Shown: positions 1 to 5,961 of the stretch, piece by piece
How positions within the stretch are numbered: the first letter of the stretch is position 1
Layout of the letters: every line of letters starts with the position of its first letter
Source: an uncultured bacterium
GTDB lineage: Bacteria; Bacillota; Clostridia; Lachnospirales; Lachnospiraceae
Length of the DNA: 26,561 nucleotides
Assembly: GCA_905214955.1 (NCBI GenBank)
Contig: CAJMON010000046.1
Location: 1 to 26,561 of the forward strand
Direction: 5' to 3'
Position numbers and translations under genes: made by a program
Notes under the pieces: generated by a model
Seen by the model: the letters and a program-made list of their open reading frames with translations, nothing else
Database searches by the model: none
What the model was told of the DNA's origin: nothing

Positions 1-51
1 CTCCCACCAAAGGTTTTGGAGACCCCTATCATACCATTTGACCAATCCCCT
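1..51 (-). tRNA. tRNA-Trp (CCA), 5' part, cut by the window start
   Basis: Read on the minus strand from 51 down, the sequence begins AGGGGAT as the acceptor 5' arm, followed by TG and a D-arm containing AAATGGTA. The anticodon arm has stem GGGGT/ACCTT closed with two G-U pairs. Its seven-base loop is CTCCAAA, which has U33 and the anticodon CCA. A short variable loop and the start of the T stem (GGGAG) follow, then the window ends. The 3' half is missing, so acceptor pairing cannot be checked. A strong promoter lies just upstream on the same strand. The anticodon assignment is secure; the exact 5' end is inferred from the acceptor arm. Confidence 0.85.
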
Positions 52-53
52 AC

Positions 54-67
54 GTCACTTTCGTGAC
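54..67 (-). other. perfect hairpin in the tRNA-Trp 5' leader
   Basis: GTCAC, TTTC, GTGAC forms a 5-bp perfect stem with a 4-nt loop. It lies between the predicted transcription start (about 69) and the tRNA 5' end (51). It would occupy nearly the whole 5' leader removed by RNase P. A role is not known. Confidence 0.55.
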
Positions 68-75
68 ACTTCATA

Positions 76-104
76 ACTATAGCACGTGTGACCGGAAAAG
101 TCAA
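76..104 (-). promoter_or_regulatory. sigma-A promoter of tRNA-Trp
   Basis: On the minus strand TTGACT (104-99) is followed after 17 bp by TATAGT (81-76), with an extended -10 TGC. Transcription would start near 69, about 18 nt before the tRNA. An A/T-rich palindrome (121-137) lies upstream, where an UP element would sit. Confidence 0.8.
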
Positions 105-140
105 CTGAATTTTCGAATTTTTTCAAATTTTTTGAAAGAA

Positions 141-911
141 TCAGGAGATTTGGTTTTTCTTGTAGATCAGCCACAGTCCTTTCAGCAGGAGCGCATCGTC
201 CAGAATGACTTTATGGCGGCAGTGGGGCACGATGACATTTGCTAAGCCGCCGGTGGCAAGGACAGTGGCAGTTTCCCCAAGTTCTTCCTCAATGCGGTCG
301 ATCATGCCGTCGATGCAGGCTGCATTTCCATAGAGGATACCGCTTTTCATACAGTCAATGGTGTTTGTGCCAATGACTTTTTTGGGAGGTTCCAGGCTGA
401 TTCTGGGCAGCTGGGCAGTGCGGCTGGTAAGGGAATCCAGAGAAGTCCGGATGCCGGGCAGGATCATGCCGCCGATGTAATGCTTTTCCCGGTTTATCAC
501 AGAGATGGTGGTGGCGGTGCCAAGATCAAAAATAATGAGAGGAACCGGATACTCTGCAATACCGGCCACCGCATTGACTACCAGATCACTTCCCACCTGG
601 GCAGGATTGTCCATTTGAAGCTTCAGGCCGTTTTTTACGCCAGGACCAACTACCATGGCGTGCTTGCCGGTGATTTTAAAAATCGCTTCCTTTACAATAT
701 TGACCACAGGGGGTACCACAGAAGAAATAATGGAACCGGTGATCTGTTCTGGAGAAAGGTGGTACAGTTCCAGAACATTTTTAAAGCTGATGGCATATTC
801 CAGAACCGTCTGTGTCTGGTTGGTGGAAAGACGTTCCACAAACAGAATGTCTCCGTCATCAATACAGCCGATGACGATGTTGGTGTTTCCGATATCAATA
901 GCTAAAATCAT
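141..911 (-). CDS. coaX: type III pantothenate kinase
   Basis: CoaX phosphorylates pantothenate to 4'-phosphopantothenate with ATP, the first step of coenzyme A synthesis, in the cytosol. The 256-residue length is usual for the family. The N-terminal phosphate-binding motif DIGNTN is at residues 6-11, the pantothenate-site region NPAQVGSD at about 102-109, and the second ATPase motif FDLGTATT at 128-135. The position after GSD is Leu, where many CoaX proteins have Arg (GxDR). The ATG at 911 overlaps the stop of the upstream ECF transporter gene as ATGA, so translation is probably coupled. The divergent coaBC gene acts later in the same pathway. Assignment by motif and context is firm. Confidence 0.93.
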   Translation of the reverse strand: MILAIDIGNTNIVIGCIDDGDILFVERLSTNQTQTVLEYAISFKNVLELYHLSPEQITGSIISSVVPPVVNIVKEAIFKITGKHAMVVGPGVKNGLKLQMDNPAQVGSDLVVNAVAGIAEYPVPLIIFDLGTATTISVINREKHYIGGMILPGIRTSLDSLTSRTAQLPRISLEPPKKVIGTNTIDCMKSGILYGNAACIDGMIDRIEEELGETATVLATGGLANVIVPHCRHKVILDDALLLKGLWLIYKKNQIS

Positions 912-1549
912 AACGCTCCTCCTTTGTGAATGTTTGCTTTTAATAAAATCCGTCCAATGAGGGCGGTAAGAATCGCAGCGACAATGGCTTCCGGAATTCC
1001 ATTGATGCCAATGATTGTGAGAATAAATCCATAGACAGACTCAGCGGCAACGCCATTTGCAGAAGCATAGGCATCCCGGAAAAAGACAAAGATCAGATTC
1101 ATAACCAGCAGGGTGTTGGTCAGGGCACCGGAAAGGCCGGCCACAGCCAGGGCGGCAAGGGGATCTTTGTTTTTACGCACTTTCGAAATGCCGCGGTATA
1201 CATAATAAGGAACCACACCGGTAAGAATCCTAGGAAGCAGGCAGATGATCAGGCTTCCCATGCCGCCGTGGATCTCCCCCAGTTCATAAAACGGAGAAAA
1301 GACAAAGGAAGTGGCAGTGGGATTGACGGTGTTGTTAACAAGACTTGTAAGACCGAACACAAGACCAAGAACGGCGCCCTGCTTCGGCCCCAGAAGAATG
1401 GAGCCGATGATGACTGGAATGTGGATGATGGTAGCACGGGTAAATCCAAGAGGAATGTACCCAAGAAATGGTGTAAAGGCCAGAAGGATGATCAGTGCTG
1501 AAAAAAGTGCAGCCTGCACCAGGCCAAGAGCTGAAGAGTTCTGTTTCAT
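908..1549 (-). CDS. ECF transporter S component, probably for pantothenate
   Basis: This is a 213-residue, very hydrophobic protein with about five to six membrane segments (roughly residues 10-30, 42-70, 98-118, 132-156 and 174-203). It is typical in size and character of substrate-binding S components of energy-coupling factor vitamin importers. Such proteins work with a shared EcfA/EcfA'/EcfT module, which is not encoded in this window. The ATG at 1549 is preferred over upstream starts because AGGGAGGA lies 8 nt before it. The gene overlaps coaX by ATGA, and a CoA-synthesis gene is divergent, so pantothenate (PanT-like) is the most likely substrate. The substrate is inferred only from context; family membership is fairly sure. 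Confidence 0.8.
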   Translation of the reverse strand: MKQNSSALGLVQAALFSALIILLAFTPFLGYIPLGFTRATIIHIPVIIGSILLGPKQGAVLGLVFGLTSLVNNTVNPTATSFVFSPFYELGEIHGGMGSLIICLLPRILTGVVPYYVYRGISKVRKNKDPLAALAVAGLSGALTNTLLVMNLIFVFFRDAYASANGVAAESVYGFILTIIGINGIPEAIVAAILTALIGRILLKANIHKGGAL

Positions 1550-1658
1550 AAAAAATGTCCTCCCTGTTATCATTCCCTCTCCGGCAGAAAAAAATACCAG
1601 ATCGCGGATATGGTACAATGACCGGAAAATCCGGCGTTGGATGTATGTTGTCCGGGGT

Positions 1659-1687
1659 AGTATAGCATAGGGAAAATCGGGGTGCAA
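1659..1687 (-). promoter_or_regulatory. promoter of the ECF S component-coaX operon
   Basis: On the minus strand TTGCAC (1687-1682), 17 bp, then TATACT (1664-1659) with an extended -10 TGC. The leader to the start codon is about 100 nt and contains one small CCGG..CCGG hairpin (1622-1634). No known riboswitch is recognised. Confidence 0.75.
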
Positions 1688-1729
1688 GGGAAAAATTTAT
1701 AGAAAAATTAGAAATCCTATGGAAAAGTA

Positions 1730-1738
1730 TGGTATACT
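1730..1738 (+). promoter_or_regulatory. extended -10 promoter of coaBC
   Basis: TGG directly precedes TATACT (1733-1738), giving an extended -10. The -35 region is A-rich and weak. The ribosome site AGGAGG is at 1762-1767. It is divergent from the ECF-coaX promoter about 45 bp away. Confidence 0.55.
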
Positions 1739-1777
1739 GAATCAAGAATCAGGAAGGCGAAAGGAGGAATGGAATGC

Positions 1778-2989
1778 ATGTTAAATGGAAAGACCGTGAT
1801 CCTTGGAGTTTCCGGCAGCATTGCAGCGTATAAAGCAGCCAACTTGGCCAGTATGCTGAAAAAGCTGCACTGTGATGTCCATGTGATCATGACCAGAAAC
1901 GCAACAAATTTTATCCATCCGATTACATTTGAAACACTTACAGGAAATAAATGTCTGGTAGATACCTTTGACCGGAATTTCCAATATAATGTAGAACATG
2001 TTGCCCTGGCAAAGCGGGCAGACGTGATGATCATTGCCCCGGCAACAGCCAATGTGATTGGGAAGATCGCAGCCGGGATTGCAGACGATATGCTCACCAC
2101 CACGGTGATGGCGTGTACCTGCCCCAAACTCATTGCTCCGGCCATGAATACCAGAATGTACCGAAATCCCATCGTACAGGAAAATCTGGAAAAGCTGAGG
2201 CGGAATGACTATATCATCATCAATCCGGCTGTTGGAATGCTGGCCTGCCAAGATGTGGGTGAAGGAAAGCTTCCCTCAGAAGATCTGCTGCTGGACTATA
2301 TTTTAAAAGAAATTGCATTTGAAAAAGACCTGGCAGGGAAACGTGTGCTGGTAACGGCAGGACCCACCATGGAAGCTGTGGATCCGGTGCGTTATATCAC
2401 CAATCACTCCACAGGAAAAATGGGATATGCCATTGCCAGAAACTGTGCATTAAGAGGAGCTGATGTGACGTTGGTGACAGGACAGACATCGCTTCCAAAG
2501 CCCCGATTTGTACAGGTTGTTGAGATTGAGAGTGCCAGAGAAATGTTTGAAGCTGTGACGCAAGCAGCGCCGGGGCAGGATATTATCGTGAAAGCAGCGG
2601 CAGTGGCAGATTACCGTCCACTGACTGTTAGCGAAGAAAAAGTTAAGAAACATGATGCCCATATGACTCTGGAGCTGGAGAAAACGGACGACATTTTGCA
2701 ATATCTGGGAGAACACAAAAAGCCAGGCCAGTTTCTGTGCGGATTTTCCATGGAAACCGAGCATATGGTGGAAAATTCCAGAGAAAAACTGAAGAAAAAG
2801 AATCTGGACATGATCGCTGCCAACAACTTAAAAGTCGAAGGGGCAGGATTTGGTACGGATACCAACGTTATCACGCTGATTACGCCCACAGAGGAGATTT
2901 CTCTTGAAAAAATGAGCAAAGAGGAAGCAGCAGGGCGCATCATGGATGAAATTTTAAAGCAGATGCAGAAAAGGAATGCAGAATCATGA
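1778..2989 (+). CDS. coaBC: bifunctional phosphopantothenoylcysteine decarboxylase / phosphopantothenate-cysteine ligase
   Basis: CoaBC joins 4'-phosphopantothenate to cysteine using CTP (CoaB, C-terminal) and then decarboxylates the product with FMN (CoaC, N-terminal). CoaC features (residues counted from 1778) are GVSGSIAAYK near residue 10, the active His in EHVALAK at about 74, PAMNTRM at 121-127 and the catalytic Cys in GMLACQD at 157. CoaB begins near 188 with KRVLVTAGPT and has the THSTG-like segment NHSTGKMG and the AVADYRP region. At 403 residues the length is normal. An ATG at 1769 sits only one base after AGGAGG, so the in-frame ATG at 1778 is chosen. The stop overlaps the next gene as ATGA. 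Confidence 0.93.
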   Translation: MLNGKTVILGVSGSIAAYKAANLASMLKKLHCDVHVIMTRNATNFIHPITFETLTGNKCLVDTFDRNFQYNVEHVALAKRADVMIIAPATANVIGKIAAGIADDMLTTTVMACTCPKLIAPAMNTRMYRNPIVQENLEKLRRNDYIIINPAVGMLACQDVGEGKLPSEDLLLDYILKEIAFEKDLAGKRVLVTAGPTMEAVDPVRYITNHSTGKMGYAIARNCALRGADVTLVTGQTSLPKPRFVQVVEIESAREMFEAVTQAAPGQDIIVKAAAVADYRPLTVSEEKVKKHDAHMTLELEKTDDILQYLGEHKKPGQFLCGFSMETEHMVENSREKLKKKNLDMIAANNLKVEGAGFGTDTNVITLITPTEEISLEKMSKEEAAGRIMDEILKQMQKRNAES

Positions 2990-3213
2990 AAGAGTATGAG
3001 GCAGTCTGGGAGATTTTTAACCAGTGTTCCAACAACCAGATGCGGGACGTGTTTTTTGAAGAACTGAGCCTGGAAGATCCGGAAGAATATTTGAAAAAGA
3101 AATTCGAGGGGAAAGACGTCCGCTGGGAGAAAACTGTGCTGGAGGATGGCACCATTGTGTTTGACATCCAAACTTCCGGGATCAAACAGCGGTATACTTT
3201 TACCGAGCTATAG
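2986..3213 (+). CDS. 75-residue hypothetical protein coupled to coaBC
   Basis: The protein is acidic, 75 residues, and matches no family I recognise. The first half looks helical (a run of Glu, Leu and Asn up to about residue 40). The second half has alternating hydrophobic residues ending in an Arg-Tyr-Thr-Phe stretch, suggesting a short beta hairpin. There is no signal peptide, membrane segment or Cys motif. Its ATG overlaps the coaBC stop (ATGA), so it is almost certainly translated from the same transcript. That coupling and the consistent coding character make it a real gene. A role linked to CoA synthesis is only a guess. Confidence 0.7.
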   Translation: MKEYEAVWEIFNQCSNNQMRDVFFEELSLEDPEEYLKKKFEGKDVRWEKTVLEDGTIVFDIQTSGIKQRYTFTEL

Positions 3214-3216
3214 AGC

Positions 3217-3315
3217 GTGTCTGAAAAATCATTCCTGCAATCTGCACGCCCATTTTGCGTAGAATTTTGCCCTCATTCGGTTGACGCAGTCCGCTGCGCG
3301 CCCTCATTCAGACAT
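3217..3315. repeat. small inverted-repeat element, MITE- or BOX-like
   Basis: Perfect 8-bp ends TGTCTGAA (3218-3225) and TTCAGACA (3307-3314) bound about 97 bp. Inside, GCCCTCATTC occurs twice as a direct repeat (3269-3278 and 3300-3309), and CGCAG-tccg-CTGCG (3285-3298) forms a hairpin. There is no coding capacity. It lies directly after the stop of the 75-residue gene. The architecture suggests a dispersed non-autonomous repeat; copies elsewhere cannot be seen in this window. It could also serve as a transcript-end structure. Confidence 0.55.
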
Positions 3316-3328
3316 AATTTTCCACAAA

Positions 3329-3358
3329 TTGTGACGTACATCCTACAGAAAGTATTTT
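3329..3358 (+). promoter_or_regulatory. possible promoter of the hydrolase gene
   Basis: TTGTGA (3329-3334), 18 bp, TATTTT (3353-3358). Both hexamers are imperfect. It lies just beyond the right end of the inverted-repeat element. Confidence 0.4.
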
Positions 3359-3395
3359 AAAAACACACTCAAAAATACAGAAGAAGGGGATCCAT

Positions 3396-4373
3396 ATGAG
3401 ACGGAAAAGAAAAACCTCAGGAGTCAAGAAAACTCTGAAATATACAGCCCTGGCAGGAGCTGGGGCATTTGCAGCAGCCACAGCCTTCTTTTTTAAAGGA
3501 GCTGTGTGCAGAAAAGCAAAAGGAAAAGGATTTTTCATGTTTCAGGCACCGGATGAGCTGGAAGCTTACAAACATGAGATTGCAGAAGGAAAAGAGTGGT
3601 TAAAGGAGATGGAACCCACATCCGAATACTGGATGATCCGCTCCCATGATGGATTGCTTTTGGAAGCAAGATTCCTTCCGGCAGAAAAAGAGACAAACAA
3701 AACGGTTCTGGCTGTTCACGGATATCTTTCCGATGGAGAACGGGATTATGCAGTCATCGCCCGCTTTTTTCATGAAGCAGGATACAATGTGCTGCTGTTA
3801 GACAACCGTGCCCATGGAGCCAGCGAAGGAAAATACATTGGATTTGGCTGCTTAGAGCGGGAAGACTGCTACCGGTGGATTCAGTATTTGAACCGGAAAT
3901 ATGGAGGAAATTGTGAGATTTTTCTTCACGGAATTTCCTTAGGTGCGGCAGCAGTGCTGATGACCAGCGAATTAAACCTGCCCCCTTCTGTAAAAGGAAT
4001 GGTGGCAGACTGCCCGTATACCTCCCCGGCAGAAGTGTTTGAAACCATTGCAAAGGAGCGGAAAATTCCGGGAATCCTAAGAAAACTTCTTCTGATAGGA
4101 GTGGATATCGCCTGCCGCATGTTTGCAGGATACGGACTGGGAGACTGTTCAGCAGAAGAAGCAGTCACAAGAACCAAGCTTCCCCTTCTTTTGATCCACG
4201 GAGATCAGGATCGTCTGATTCCATCCTGGATGTCCAAAAAGATTTACGATGCCTGCGTTTCGAAAAAAGAACTGTGGATCGTAAAAGGTGCCGATCATGC
4301 AGAAGCGTTCTACTACGATCCGGCAGAATATGAGCGGAGAGTGAAAGCATTCTTTGAAGCATGTGAAAAATAG
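3396..4373 (+). CDS. membrane-anchored alpha/beta hydrolase
   Basis: This is a serine hydrolase of the alpha/beta fold, 325 residues long. A basic N-terminus (RRKRK) and one hydrophobic segment at about 14-34 suggest a signal anchor, placing the catalytic domain outside the membrane. The oxyanion-side strand VLAVHGY is at 104-110, the nucleophile elbow GISLG has Ser181, the acid is probably Asp272 in HGDQD, and the base is His301 in GADHAE. It resembles the uncharacterised clostridial hydrolases related to acyl-CoA/peptide hydrolases of the BAAT/Abhydrolase type. The substrate is unknown. GAAGGGG precedes the ATG at 3396. It appears to be a single-gene unit. Confidence 0.85.
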   Translation: MRRKRKTSGVKKTLKYTALAGAGAFAAATAFFFKGAVCRKAKGKGFFMFQAPDELEAYKHEIAEGKEWLKEMEPTSEYWMIRSHDGLLLEARFLPAEKETNKTVLAVHGYLSDGERDYAVIARFFHEAGYNVLLLDNRAHGASEGKYIGFGCLEREDCYRWIQYLNRKYGGNCEIFLHGISLGAAAVLMTSELNLPPSVKGMVADCPYTSPAEVFETIAKERKIPGILRKLLLIGVDIACRMFAGYGLGDCSAEEAVTRTKLPLLLIHGDQDRLIPSWMSKKIYDACVSKKELWIVKGADHAEAFYYDPAEYERRVKAFFEACEK

Positions 4374-4379
4374 GCTGTC

Positions 4380-4408
4380 TTGTAAAGAGAGAAGAAATAG
4401 TGTATAGT
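4380..4408 (+). promoter_or_regulatory. promoter of the Mrp/Nbp35 gene
   Basis: TTGTAA (4380-4385), 17 bp, TATAGT (4403-4408). The ribosome site AGGAGG is 20-25 nt downstream, before the ATG at 4444. Confidence 0.7.
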
Positions 4409-4443
4409 TAGCGGAGAATCAATCAACAGGAGGAAACAAGAAA

Positions 4444-5307
4444 ATGGCAGAAAAAGAATGCAGCAGCAGCGGCTGCACAAAAGAAAGCTGTGAGGGATGT
4501 CCCTCAAAGAAAAAAGAAAGCTTTCTGGTAGAACAGAATCTTTATTCTGATATCAAACATGTAATAGGCATTGCCAGTGGAAAGGGCGGCGTTGGAAAAT
4601 CCATGGCCACTGCCACACTGGCCAATATGCTGGCAGCAAAAGGCTACAGGGTTGGAATTCTGGACGCCGATATTACCGGCCCATCCATCCCGAAAATGTA
4701 CGGTCTGCACGGACCGGCACAGGCAGATGACCAGGGTATTTATCCCATGCTGACGGACAACGACATCAAAGTCATTTCCATCAATCTTCTGATGCCGGAT
4801 GAAGAGGCACCGGTGATCTGGAGAGGACCGGTAGTTGCGAATATGGTAAAACAGTTCTGGAGTGAGGTAATCTGGGGCGAATTGGATTTCCTGCTGGTGG
4901 ATATGCCTCCGGGAACCGGCGATGTTCCGCTGACTGTTTTCCAGTCCCTGCCCTTAGATGGTGTAGTCATCGTATCTTCGCCCCAGGATCTGGTACGGAT
5001 GATCGTAAAGAAAGCATACAATATGGCGATGACCATGCACATTCCAGTACTTGGTCTGGTAGAAAACTACAGCTATCTGAAATGTCCGGACTGCGGAAAA
5101 GAGATCAAAGTCTTTGGAGAAAGCCACATTGACGAGATCGCAGAGGAGCTGGGAGTTTCCGTACTTGGAAAGATGCCCATTGATCCGGTACTGGCAGATC
5201 TGGCAGACAAGGGAGAATTTGAGCGCGCCTGCAATCCGGCATTAGACGGCGCATTTCCAGTATTTCAGGAACTTGCAAAAAAAGGAAGCCATTCGGAAGA
5301 TTTGTGA
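4444..5307 (+). CDS. Mrp/Nbp35-type Fe-S cluster carrier ATPase
   Basis: A P-loop ATPase of the Mrp/ApbC/Nbp35 family, 287 residues, which carries 4Fe-4S clusters to apoproteins in the cytosol. The deviant Walker A GKGGVGKS is at 46-53 and the family signature DMPPGTGD at 153-160. The bridging CxxC pair is Cys214 and Cys217 (KCPDC). An extra N-terminal cysteine group (Cys6, 11, 16, 19) resembles the N-terminal cluster site of Nbp35 rather than the shorter bacterial Mrp. AGGAGG precedes the ATG. The window also encodes several predicted Fe-S proteins (the XPD-type helicase and the aldo/keto reductase), possible clients, though no link is shown. Confidence 0.92.
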   Translation: MAEKECSSSGCTKESCEGCPSKKKESFLVEQNLYSDIKHVIGIASGKGGVGKSMATATLANMLAAKGYRVGILDADITGPSIPKMYGLHGPAQADDQGIYPMLTDNDIKVISINLLMPDEEAPVIWRGPVVANMVKQFWSEVIWGELDFLLVDMPPGTGDVPLTVFQSLPLDGVVIVSSPQDLVRMIVKKAYNMAMTMHIPVLGLVENYSYLKCPDCGKEIKVFGESHIDEIAEELGVSVLGKMPIDPVLADLADKGEFERACNPALDGAFPVFQELAKKGSHSEDL

Positions 5308-5382
5308 AAATTTGCCAGAAGAAACCTTCCAGGAAAAAAGGAAATCAAAAAAAGTGAAAGGCGTGATTCGGATAAACGGGTT

Positions 5383-5440
5383 TTCTGCACAGAAAAAATC
5401 GGACAGTATGACAGAAAAAAACGGGTCGGACTGTGCAGAA
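5383..5440. other. long-range inverted repeat after the Mrp gene
   Basis: TTCTGCACAG (5383-5392) and CTGTGCAGAA (5431-5440) are perfect 10-bp inverted arms around 38 nt. Inside, ACAGAAAAAA followed by CGG occurs as a direct repeat (5389 and 5411), and TTTTCT-gcac-AGAAAA is a competing local hairpin. There is no clean U-run after the right arm. It may be the transcript end of the Mrp gene or a folded RNA; I recognise no family. Confidence 0.45.
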
Positions 5441-5486
5441 TTTCAGCGAAATTTGAGGAAATTTCAAAGCGCTTGAAAAATACCGG

Positions 5487-5515
5487 TTGACAAATAAAAA
5501 AGGAAGTGGCATAAT
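5487..5515 (+). promoter_or_regulatory. promoter of the HPr-like gene
   Basis: TTGACA (5487-5492), 17 bp, CATAAT (5510-5515) with extended -10 TGG. A 17-bp palindrome TTTCAA-N5-TTGAAA (5462-5478) lies 8 bp upstream of the -35. The leader of about 80 nt can form GTAACT/AGTTAC (5520/5542) and CTGC-gtgt-GCAG (5565-5576) stems. Confidence 0.75.
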
Positions 5516-5604
5516 CCGTGTAACTAAAAAGAAAGGCTTGAAGTTACTGGAAAATTGGTAAGGCCTGCGTGTGCAGACATGTCGGTTTAGAAAGGAAGAT
5601 AGCT

Positions 5605-5832
5605 ATGTCTGAAAGAAAGATTAAGCTTACAGCGCTGCAGGATGTAAAGGAATTTGTCAATGCTGCAGAGCAGTGCGATTTTGATATTGATGTGTTTTAC
5701 AATCGGGTAATCATCGATGCAAAATCAATACTAGGTGTGCTGAGTCTGGATTTGAGCAGAGAGCTGACCGTGAAATATGGCGGACAGAACATGGCTTTTG
5801 AAAATATTCTGAAAAAATATGCCACTGCCTGA
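5605..5832 (+). CDS. HPr-like protein lacking the phosphoryl-accepting histidine
   Basis: This is a 75-residue protein that aligns with HPr of the phosphotransferase system. The segment AKSILGVLSL at 39-48 matches the conserved region around regulatory Ser46 of HPr (AKSIMGxxSL), making Ser41 the likely equivalent. The active-site loop with His15 (GxHARP in HPr) is replaced by LQDVKEFVNA, and the protein contains no His at all, so it cannot carry phosphate from PEP like HPr. It may act as a Crh-like regulatory or binding protein. AAAGGAAG (5591-5598) lies 6 nt before ATG 5605, making this start better than one at 5569. It has its own strong promoter. Confidence 0.75.
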   Translation: MSERKIKLTALQDVKEFVNAAEQCDFDIDVFYNRVIIDAKSILGVLSLDLSRELTVKYGGQNMAFENILKKYATA

Positions 5833-5894
5833 GAAAATCTGGAAAGCGCAGAAAACGAAATATTTGAGAAAAGAATGCACCGGGTACATTGTCA

Positions 5895-5924
5895 TTGTAT
5901 CTGGTGTATTTTTTATGGTATGAT
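5895..5924 (+). promoter_or_regulatory. promoter of the nuclease-helicase gene
   Basis: TTGTAT (5895-5900), 18 bp, TATGAT (5919-5924) with extended -10 TGG. Its position supports a start downstream of about 5931. Confidence 0.6.
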
Positions 5925-5961
5925 AAAAACAGAAAACATGAGTTCGAAGCAGGAGGATGAC

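Noticed and set aside
480..905. Plus-strand reading frame of 141 codons
   Set aside because: It lies entirely within coaX on the opposite strand, has no ribosome site and no recognisable domain.
5273..5476. Reading frame across the end of the Mrp gene and the following gap
   Set aside because: It starts inside the Mrp coding region, has biased Lys/Arg composition typical of A-rich DNA, and covers the inverted repeats.
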